A stretch of 8,683 bases of DNA from JBFGFG01 sp041627475 (GTDB lineage Bacteria; Actinomycetota; Nitriliruptoria; Nitriliruptorales; Nitriliruptoraceae). Location: positions 1 to 8,683 of the forward strand of contig JBFKQZ010000129.1 of NCBI GenBank assembly GCA_041627475.1, written 5' to 3'. This document shows positions 1-5,247 of this stretch, in pieces. A program made the position numbers and the translations under genes. Positions within the stretch are counted from its first letter, which is position 1, and the number at the start of each line of letters is the position of its first letter. Under the pieces are notes generated by a model. It searched no databases. It saw only the letters and a list, made by a program, of their open reading frames with translations, and had not been told where the DNA came from.

Positions 1-459
1 GTGGCCGAGGGGCGCGCAGTCGATGCTGCTGCCACGGTCGTGGGCATCTTCTTCGGTGCGTTCACGGCCACGCGCTTCCTCGTCGCGCCACTGGCGGCTC
101 GCTGGGCGCCGCACCGGCTCGTGCGCTGGTCGGTGGTGCTCGCCGGGGTCGCGTCGCTCGCGGCGGCCGTGCTGCCGGAGGTGGGCTGGGTCGTCGCCGG
201 GGTCGGGATCGGACCGCTGTTCCCCACGACACTGGCCTGGATGGCGCGTGCGACGGGGGACGACCACGCCGCCACCCGGCTCTACCTCGGGGCGATGGTC
301 GGCGGGCTGCTCGGTCCGGGTGCGCTCGGTCTCGTCGTCGGGGTCGTCGGGGCGGCCGCGATCCCCGTCGCGCTCGCCACGCTGTCGGTCGCCGCGTTCC
401 TGCTGGCCAGGGCGCTGCCGGAGGTCCGCGAGGCGAGTTCGGTCACCATCGGCACCTGA
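1..459 (+). CDS. MFS transporter, C-terminal fragment (cut by window start)
   Basis: This is the C-terminal 152 residues of a probable major facilitator superfamily permease, an inner-membrane secondary transporter whose substrate cannot be read from this part. About five hydrophobic segments are visible (roughly residues 10-31, 42-58, 62-81, 93-113 and 116-137), fitting TM8 to TM12 of a 12-helix carrier. The stretch GIFFGAFTATRFLVAPLAAR resembles the Gly/Arg-containing TM8 and following basic loop seen in MFS members, and GIGPLFPTTLAW resembles the TM10 region. The reading frame opens with GTG at base 1, but a full MFS protein is about 400 residues, so the true start most likely lies upstream of the window. 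The gene ends in TGA at 457-459, and 168 bases separate it from the next gene, so it is probably a separate transcription unit. A short independent membrane protein is possible but less likely. Confidence 0.72.
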   Translation: MAEGRAVDAAATVVGIFFGAFTATRFLVAPLAARWAPHRLVRWSVVLAGVASLAAAVLPEVGWVVAGVGIGPLFPTTLAWMARATGDDHAATRLYLGAMVGGLLGPGALGLVVGVVGAAAIPVALATLSVAAFLLARALPEVREASSVTIGT

Positions 460-513
460 TGCGGACGGCCCCGGCCCCGTGGTCCGACGTGCCGCCCTCG
501 GCGCGCCCGTCGG

Positions 514-519
514 TACGCT
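514..519 (+). promoter_or_regulatory. Possible -10 box (TACGCT) for the radical SAM/rne unit
   Basis: TACGCT fits the loose actinobacterial -10 pattern TAnnnT and lies in the intergenic stretch before the radical SAM gene. It would place transcription start near 526, giving a leader of about 100 bases. I see no convincing -35 hexamer 16-18 bases upstream, where the sequence is simply GC-rich. It is weak evidence, offered because a promoter is expected somewhere in 460-627. Confidence 0.25.
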
Positions 520-523
520 CCGG

Positions 524-535
524 TCCACCGGTGGA
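524..535. repeat. Perfect 12-bp palindrome TCCACCGGTGGA
   Basis: TCCACCGGTGGA equals its own reverse complement and does not extend further (G at 523 faces T at 536). It starts five bases after the possible -10 box and overlaps the start of the two-part motif at 529-551. It could be an operator for a dimeric repressor near the transcription start, or the first hairpin of the leader RNA. Short palindromes of G/C-rich sequence also arise by chance at this base composition. Confidence 0.4.
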
Positions 536-551
536 TCGCGCCCGGGAACCC
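529..551 (+). repeat. Two-part motif, copy A, upstream of the radical SAM/rne unit
   Basis: The 11-mer CGGTGGATCGC (529-539) is followed after three bases by the 9-mer CGGGAACCC (543-551). The same two words in the same order occur at 5134-5163, just after the RNase E gene, but with a 10-base spacer. Around copy A a hairpin can be drawn: GCGC (538-541) with GCGC (557-560), and GGG (544-546) with CCC (554-556) around an AACCCCT loop. It may be part of a structured leader RNA or a protein-binding element. I cannot assign it to any known family. Confidence 0.4.
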
Positions 552-627
552 CTCCCGCGCAGGTGCTGCGACACCGACACACCGCGGAACCGCCCACGTC
601 GAGGCCGTCCCGCCAAGGCTTTCTCAC

Positions 628-2718
628 ATGCAGTCCGTCACCCCGACCCCGCCCACACCGACCCCGACCGGCCAGCTCGTCCCCAGTGACGAGGACCGCC
701 GTGTCCACCGCCTGGTGCCCGGGATCGCGCCGCCGTCCGTCTGGTCGGCCCTCGAGCCGTGGCTGACCGAGGTCAGCAAGCCCGCCCAGTACGTCGGTGG
801 TGAGCACAACGCCGTGGCGAAGCCGTGGCGCGACACCGACACCCGGTGGGTCGTCAGCTACCCCGACACCTACGAGGTGGGGCAGCCCAACCAGGGCATC
901 CAGATCCTCTACGAGGTGCTCAACGAGCGCGACACCACCCTCGCCGAGCGGGCGTTCAACCCGTGGATCGACCTCGAGGACGTCATGCGCCGTGAGGGGA
1001 TCCCCGCGTTCACGCTCGAGTCGCACCGCCCCCTGTGGGCCTTCGACGTCCTCGGCGTGACGCTGCCGCACGAGCTCGGCCACACCAACCTGCTGAACCT
1101 GCTCGACCTCGGCGGGATCCCCGTGCGCGCCAAGGACCGCACCGCCGACCACCCGATCGTGCTCGTCGGCGGCCACGCGGCCTACAACCCCGAACCGCTG
1201 GCGCCGTTCATCGACGCCGCGGTCATGGGGGACGGCGAGGAGGTCACCCTCGAGGTCGACGACGCCGTCAAGCGCTGGAAGTCCCACGCGCAGGCAACGG
1301 GGGAGTGGCACCGCGAGGCGCTGCTGCACCTGCTCGCGAAGGTCGAGGGCGTCTACGTCCCGGCCCTGTACGAGACGACCTTCACCCGCGACGGCCGCCT
1401 GCGCCAGACGGTGCCGGTCGAGTCGGGCCTCGCCCGGCGTGTGCCGAAGCGCACGATCCAGGACCTCGAGGAGTGGCAGTACCCCAAGAAGCAGGTGGTG
1501 CCGCTGACCGAGGTCGTGCACGAGCGCTTCAGCGTCGAGATCTTCCGTGGCTGCACTCGCGGCTGCCGCTTCTGCCAGGCCGGGATGATCACCCGCCCGG
1601 TCCGTGAGCGGAAGCCCGAGACCGTGCGCCGCATGGTCGAGGAGGGGGTCCGCGACACCGGCTTCGAGGAGGTCGGGCTGCTCAGCCTCTCGTCGGCCGA
1701 CCACAGCGGCATCTCCACGATCGCCCGCACGCTCGCCGACGACTTCGAGGGCACGGCCACCGGTCTGTCCCTGCCGTCGACCCGCGTCGACGCCTTCAAC
1801 GTGACGCTCTCCAACGAGCTGGCCCGCAACGGCCGCCGCACCGGCCTCACGTTCGCGCCGGAGGCCGGCAGCGAGCGCATGCGCAAGGTGATCAACAAGA
1901 TGGTGTCGGAGGAGGACATGCTCCGCACCGCCGAGACCGCCTTCGCCAACGGCTGGCGTCACGTGAAGCTGTACTTCATGGTCGGCCTGCCCACCGAGAC
2001 CGACGAGGACGTCCTCGCCATCGCCGAGATGGGCGCCAAGGTCGGCGAGATCGCCCGCCGGCACCGCGGTCGCAACAAGGTGACCGTGTCCGTCGGCGGC
2101 TTCGTGCCCAAGCCCCACACGCCCTTCCAGTGGGTCGCCCAGGACACCCCCGCGGAGATCCACCGCAAGCTCCAGCTGATCCGCACGGCGCTGCGCGAGG
2201 AGCGTGGCGTGTCGCTGCGCACCAACGCGCCCGAGGAGGGCGTCATCGAGGGGCTGCTCGCCCGCGGGGGCCGCGACGTCGCGCCCGTGATCGAGGGCGC
2301 ATGGCGCCGAGGCGCCCGCATGGACGGCTGGCACGAGATCGACACGCTCGACCTCTGGCACCAGGCCGCGGCCGAGCACGGCATCGACATCGAGGCCCAC
2401 ATCGGGCGCGAGCGCGACGAGGACGAGACCCTGCCGTGGGACCACCTCGACTCCGGCCTCGAGAAGTCGTGGCTGTGGGAGGACTGGCAGGACGCGCTGA
2501 ACGACACCGAGCTCGACGACTGCCGTTGGAGTGCCTGCTACGACTGCGGCGTCTGCCCCGGCATGGACGTGTGGCACGACACCGGGTACTCGCACAACAA
2601 CTGGGGCGGGGGCTCCATGGTCCCCGACGGGGCCACCGCGCTGCCGCTGACGGTCGTGGCCGACGACGACTCGCTGCCGACCGCACCGGAGCGCTATGCG
2701 TCGGGTGCGACCTCGTGA
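628..2718 (+). CDS. Radical SAM protein of the TIGR03960 type (B12-binding-like domain plus radical SAM)
   Basis: This is a 696-residue protein of a radical SAM family that is regularly followed by, or fused to, a DUF2344/TIGR03936 domain. Its substrate is unknown to me. The N-terminal half (roughly residues 70-210) resembles the B12-binding-like Rossmann region of such enzymes, with VGGHAAYNPEPLAPF at 180-194 and MGDGEE at 200-205. I see no DxHxxG cobalamin motif, so B12 use is doubtful. The core carries the 4Fe-4S/SAM motif CTRGCRFC, with C309, C313 and C316. FAPEAGSERMR follows near 409-419, and MVGLPTE at 451-457, as expected for a radical SAM barrel. A second cysteine cluster, C632, C637, C640 and C643, lies near the C-terminus and may bind an extra Fe-S cluster or a metal. 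ATG at 628 is preceded by AAGG at 615-618, nine bases upstream, a weak ribosome-binding site. The stop overlaps the next gene's start, so the two are probably translationally coupled. Confidence 0.88.
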   Translation: MQSVTPTPPTPTPTGQLVPSDEDRRVHRLVPGIAPPSVWSALEPWLTEVSKPAQYVGGEHNAVAKPWRDTDTRWVVSYPDTYEVGQPNQGIQILYEVLNERDTTLAERAFNPWIDLEDVMRREGIPAFTLESHRPLWAFDVLGVTLPHELGHTNLLNLLDLGGIPVRAKDRTADHPIVLVGGHAAYNPEPLAPFIDAAVMGDGEEVTLEVDDAVKRWKSHAQATGEWHREALLHLLAKVEGVYVPALYETTFTRDGRLRQTVPVESGLARRVPKRTIQDLEEWQYPKKQVVPLTEVVHERFSVEIFRGCTRGCRFCQAGMITRPVRERKPETVRRMVEEGVRDTGFEEVGLLSLSSADHSGISTIARTLADDFEGTATGLSLPSTRVDAFNVTLSNELARNGRRTGLTFAPEAGSERMRKVINKMVSEEDMLRTAETAFANGWRHVKLYFMVGLPTETDEDVLAIAEMGAKVGEIARRHRGRNKVTVSVGGFVPKPHTPFQWVAQDTPAEIHRKLQLIRTALREERGVSLRTNAPEEGVIEGLLARGGRDVAPVIEGAWRRGARMDGWHEIDTLDLWHQAAAEHGIDIEAHIGRERDEDETLPWDHLDSGLEKSWLWEDWQDALNDTELDDCRWSACYDCGVCPGMDVWHDTGYSHNNWGGGSMVPDGATALPLTVVADDDSLPTAPERYASGATS

Positions 2719-3542
2719 GCACGACCAACCACCAGCGACTGCGGATCCGCTACACCAAGCTCGGGCGGACCCGCTACCTCTCGGCGCGCGACCTGACGTC
2801 GGTGTGGGAGCGCTCGCTGCGGCGGGCGCAGCTGCCCATCGCCTACTCGCAGGGCTTCACCCCCCACGCGAAGGTGTCGTTCCCCGATGCCATGCCGGTC
2901 GGCCTCGCGTCCACCGGCGAGTACGCCGAGCTGAGCTTCGCGGCCCCGATCGACCCCGGTCCCGGCCTGGGCTCGCTGTCGGCGGCGCTGCCCGAGGGCA
3001 TGACGATCACGACCTACCTCGAGGTCCCGGACGGCGCGCCGAAGCTGGCGAAGATGCTGCGCTGCACGCTCTGGGAGCTCGCGTGGCCGGCCGACGACCT
3101 CGCCGCCGCCGAGGACCTCGCCCGCCGCGGCCGCGCCGCCGTCGAGGCGCTCCTCGCGCGTGACCACCTCGAGATCACCAAGCACCGGCCGTCCGGCGAC
3201 AAGGTCGTCGACGTCCGACCACCGATCATCCGGGCGGCGGTCACCGCCGCCCCGGCGCCCGCGTGGATCCACGCCGGGATGCCGACCACCGACTCCGCCC
3301 CGTCCGACCCGGGCGTGGCGACCGTTCTCCGCGTGCTGCTCCGCAACGGCGGGGCCACCGTCCGACCACCAGACCTCGTCACCGCGCTCGCGCAGGTGAC
3401 GCCCGACGGCCTCGACCCGCTGCCCGACACCCGACACGCATGTCGGGTGGCCCAGGGCGCGGTCGTGGACGAGGGGTGCAGGGAGGCCCTGACCGGCCAG
3501 GTGGAACGACTCGTGCCCGACGCTGCTGTGGAGGCCGCCTGA
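2715..3542 (+). CDS. DUF2344 / TIGR03936 radical SAM-linked protein
   Basis: This 275-residue protein belongs to the DUF2344 (TIGR03936) family, which is defined by occurring next to, or fused to, TIGR03960 radical SAM proteins. The family hallmark is at the N-terminus: LRIRYTKLGRTRYLSARDL followed by RSLRRAQLPIAYSQGFTPH, AKVSFPDAMPVGLAS and TGEYAELSF, all within the first 85 residues or so. There is no signal peptide or membrane segment, so it should be cytosolic, probably a partner or substrate-handling subunit of the upstream enzyme (inferred from context). I chose GTG at 2715, where GTGA overlaps the previous stop. The reading frame stays open to 2130, but that part overlaps the radical SAM gene, reads as arginine/proline-rich shadow sequence, and has no family similarity. 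The last 40 residues or so (TRHACRVAQGAVVDEGCREA) resemble the ending I recall from actinobacterial members. A perfect hairpin lies in this part of the gene at 3428-3449. Confidence 0.87.
   Translation: MSTTNHQRLRIRYTKLGRTRYLSARDLTSVWERSLRRAQLPIAYSQGFTPHAKVSFPDAMPVGLASTGEYAELSFAAPIDPGPGLGSLSAALPEGMTITTYLEVPDGAPKLAKMLRCTLWELAWPADDLAAAEDLARRGRAAVEALLARDHLEITKHRPSGDKVVDVRPPIIRAAVTAAPAPAWIHAGMPTTDSAPSDPGVATVLRVLLRNGGATVRPPDLVTALAQVTPDGLDPLPDTRHACRVAQGAVVDEGCREALTGQVERLVPDAAVEAA
3428..3449 (+). other. Perfect 9-bp inverted repeat (RNA hairpin) inside the DUF2344 gene
   Basis: CACCCGACA (3428-3436) and TGTCGGGTG (3441-3449) are exact reverse complements around a CGCA loop. They encode part of the DTRHACRV stretch. 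The hairpin lies about 110 bases before the RNase E start and has no T-run, so it does not look like a normal intrinsic terminator. It could be a processing or stability element between the two cistrons, or an incidental result of the codons used. Confidence 0.5.
3530..3534 (+). promoter_or_regulatory. GGAGG, a possible ribosome-binding site for the RNase E gene
   Basis: GGAGG at the very end of the DUF2344 gene is the best Shine-Dalgarno match at this junction. It is 25 bases from the ATG at 3560, too far for direct use, but only four bases from an in-frame CTG at 3539-3541 that overlaps the DUF2344 stop as CTGA. It therefore matters for deciding the RNase E start. It may also only recruit ribosomes that then re-initiate at the ATG. 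Confidence 0.35.
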
Positions 3543-3559
3543 CCAGCGAGCCCACACCC

Positions 3560-5119
3560 ATGACCGACAAGAACCAGGACGACGGCCAGCAGGCCGACAA
3601 CAAGGACGACAACGGCGGCGGCCAGCGCCGTCGGCGTCGTCGCGGCCGCCGCGGTGGTGGCGGTGGCAACAACGGCAACAGCAACGGCAAGGGCGGCAAG
3701 GACAAGGGCGGCCAGGCCGAGCTCGAGAAGGCGATGGCCGCGGGCGGTACGCGCGCCGCGGCCCGCAAGAGCAGCAGCGGTGGCAGCCGCCGGGGCGGCG
3801 GTCGCCGCAACCAGCCCTCGATCCCCGAGGAGGTCCGCCGCGCCATGCTGAGCGGGCCGCCCAAGACGATGCTCGTCAGTCGCAAGGCCGGCCGGACGCA
3901 GATCGTCGTGATGGAGGAGCGCAACGCCGTCGAGCACTACATGCACGGCGAGGACGACGTCACCTACGTCGGCAACGTCTACATGGCGCGCGTGCAGAAC
4001 GTGCTGCCCGGCATGGAGGCGGCCTTCCTGGACATCGGCAAGGGCCGCAACGGGGTGCTGTACGCCGGTGAGGTCAACTACGACGAGCTCGACGTCGAGG
4101 AGGGCAACGGGAAGCACACCCGCATCGAGGACGCCCTGTCCCCGGGCCAGACCGTGCTCGTGCAGGTGACCAAGGACCCGATGGGCTCCAAGGGCCCACG
4201 GCTCACGATGGACATCTCCCTGGCCGGTCGGTACTCGGTGCTCAGCCCGAACTCGACCGTGTTCGGCATCTCGCGCAAGCTGACCGACAAGGAGCGCGAC
4301 CGGCTCCGCAAGGCCGTCAAGCAGGTCAAGCCCAAGCAGCACGGGGTCATCGTGCGCACCGCCGCGGCCGATGCCGACGACGAGGCCATCAAGGCCGACC
4401 TCGAGCGCCTGATCACCAAGTGGGAGGGCATCGAGGAGCGGGCCAAGGACGCCAAGGCGCTCACGCCCGTCTACGAGGAGCCGCCGCTGGTCGTCAAGGT
4501 CATCCGTGACAACTTCGGCGCCGAGTTCGACCGCCTGGTCGTCGACGACGAGGAGCTGCACGGCCAGGTCAAGGAGTACCTCTCGGAGGTCGCGCCCGAC
4601 CTGCTCGAGAAGGTCCACCTGTGGAACCCGTCCAAGGACGGTGAGCAGGACCTGCTGGCCGCCTACGAGGTGACCGAGCAGCTGCGCAAGGCGACCGAGC
4701 GCAAGGTCTGGCTGCCGTCCGGTGGCTACCTCATCATCGAGACGACCGAGGCCATGAAGGTCATCGACGTCAACACGGGCAAGTTCACCGGCAAGAAGGG
4801 GTCGAACCTCGAGGACGTGGTCTTCAAGACCAACATCGAGGCCGCCAAGGAGATCGTGCGCCAGCTGCGGCTGCGCGACATGGGCGGGATCATCATCATC
4901 GACTTCATCGACATGCTGCTCAAGGCCAACCAGGAGGAGGTCATCCGGACGCTCGAGCGCGAGCTGCTCCGCGACCGGACCAAGACCCGCGTGAGCGACG
5001 TGAGCTCGCTCGGCCTGGTCCAGATGACCCGCAAGAACGTCAGCGCCGGCCTCGTCGAGTCCTTCTCGACCAAGTGCGACCACTGCCAGGGCCGCGGCTT
5101 CAACGTCGAGCTCGGGTAG
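3560..5119 (+). CDS. rne: Ribonuclease E/G family endoribonuclease
   Basis: This 519-residue single-strand-specific endoribonuclease acts in mRNA decay and in rRNA/tRNA processing in the cytosol. Residues 1 to about 103 are low-complexity and probably disordered: acidic/Gln at first, then RRRRRRGRR at 23-31, a Gly/Asn/Lys stretch and further Arg/Gly patches, a likely RNA- or protein-binding tail. The conserved core begins near M104 (MLVSRKAGRTQIVV). An S1 RNA-binding domain starts near V134 (GNVYMARVQNVLPGMEAAFLD). The DNase I-like catalytic domain has D403 and N405 in IDVNTG and D448 in IIIIDFIDM, matching E. coli D303, N305 and D346. The Zn-link CDHC, C506 and C509, allows dimerisation to a tetramer. 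The protein stops ten residues later, so it has neither an E. coli-like small domain nor a long tail. I chose ATG 3560. A CTG at 3539 in the same frame, seven codons upstream, is a possible alternative. It is probably in an operon with the two genes upstream. Confidence 0.95.
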   Translation: MTDKNQDDGQQADNKDDNGGGQRRRRRRGRRGGGGGNNGNSNGKGGKDKGGQAELEKAMAAGGTRAAARKSSSGGSRRGGGRRNQPSIPEEVRRAMLSGPPKTMLVSRKAGRTQIVVMEERNAVEHYMHGEDDVTYVGNVYMARVQNVLPGMEAAFLDIGKGRNGVLYAGEVNYDELDVEEGNGKHTRIEDALSPGQTVLVQVTKDPMGSKGPRLTMDISLAGRYSVLSPNSTVFGISRKLTDKERDRLRKAVKQVKPKQHGVIVRTAAADADDEAIKADLERLITKWEGIEERAKDAKALTPVYEEPPLVVKVIRDNFGAEFDRLVVDDEELHGQVKEYLSEVAPDLLEKVHLWNPSKDGEQDLLAAYEVTEQLRKATERKVWLPSGGYLIIETTEAMKVIDVNTGKFTGKKGSNLEDVVFKTNIEAAKEIVRQLRLRDMGGIIIIDFIDMLLKANQEEVIRTLERELLRDRTKTRVSDVSSLGLVQMTRKNVSAGLVESFSTKCDHCQGRGFNVELG

Positions 5120-5133
5120 TACCTCGAGAGCGT

Positions 5134-5163
5134 CGGTGGATCGCCCGCACTGCGCGGGAACCC
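5134..5163 (+). repeat. Two-part motif, copy B, downstream of rne
   Basis: CGGTGGATCGC (5134-5144) and CGGGAACCC (5155-5163) repeat exactly the two words found at 529-551, here 10 bases apart. Between and within them a hairpin forms: CCCGC (5144-5148) pairs with GCGGG (5154-5158) around an ACTGC loop. A small CGCG-TT-CGCG inverted repeat follows at 5167-5176. The element begins 15 bases after the RNase E stop and lies ahead of the probable terminator. It may be a 3' UTR structure, or the remnant or beginning of a leader RNA. Its function is unknown to me. Confidence 0.4.
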
Positions 5164-5181
5164 ACACGCGTTCGCGACAGA

Positions 5182-5207
5182 GGCGGGGCGGGGCGAGGAG
5201 CCCCGCC
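5182..5207 (+). terminator. Strong GC hairpin, probable terminator of the radical SAM/rne unit
   Basis: GGCGGGGC (5182-5189) and GCCCCGCC (5200-5207) are exact reverse complements around a 10-base loop. A competing register pairs GGGGC (5190-5194) with GCCCC (5200-5204). It lies about 60 bases after the RNase E stop and before the next likely promoter, where a terminator is expected. There is no T-tract after it, as is common for high-GC actinobacterial terminators, so efficiency is uncertain. Confidence 0.5.
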
Positions 5208-5232
5208 GACAGAACTCGTTCGACGCATGTCG

Positions 5233-5238
5233 TATGCT
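5233..5238 (+). promoter_or_regulatory. -10 box (TATGCT) for the ABC exporter operon
   Basis: TATGCT is a good match to the TAnnnT -10 consensus and lies nine bases before the GTG start at 5248. Transcription would begin about 6-8 bases after the box, at or within a few bases of the GTG, giving a leaderless or nearly leaderless mRNA. This agrees with the lack of any Shine-Dalgarno sequence before the gene. No good -35 is seen: CCGACA at 5206-5211 is 21 bases away, which is too far. The box is flanked by a small inverted repeat (GCAT at 5225-5228, ATGC at 5234-5237). Confidence 0.5.
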
Positions 5239-5247
5239 TGCCGACCT

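Noticed and set aside
23..766. 247-residue plus-strand frame across the first intergenic region
   Set aside because: It is a Ser/Arg/Pro-rich frame overlapping both the MFS gene and the radical SAM gene, with no motif and no credible start.
2130..2714. Upstream extension of the DUF2344 frame
   Set aside because: The open frame continues upstream but overlaps the radical SAM gene, is Arg/Pro/His-rich shadow sequence and lacks similarity to the family. The GTG at 2715 gives the expected N-terminus.
3263..3538. Upstream extension of the RNase E frame
   Set aside because: It overlaps the DUF2344 gene and reads as Arg/Pro/Gly shadow sequence. Only the last seven codons before the ATG (from CTG 3539) remain plausible.
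3617..3713. Low-complexity CGN/GGC/AAC/AAG-rich stretch as a DNA repeat or mobile remnant
   Set aside because: It stays in frame and encodes the Arg/Gly/Asn/Lys tail typical of RNase E proteins. The repetition follows from the amino acids, not from an independent repeat.
3014..5167. 717-residue open frame on the minus strand
   Set aside because: It is opposite the well-supported RNase E and DUF2344 genes. Its translation is a monotonous Leu/Val/Asp/Gly/Arg mix with no family motif, as expected for the antisense of a GC-rich gene with biased third positions.
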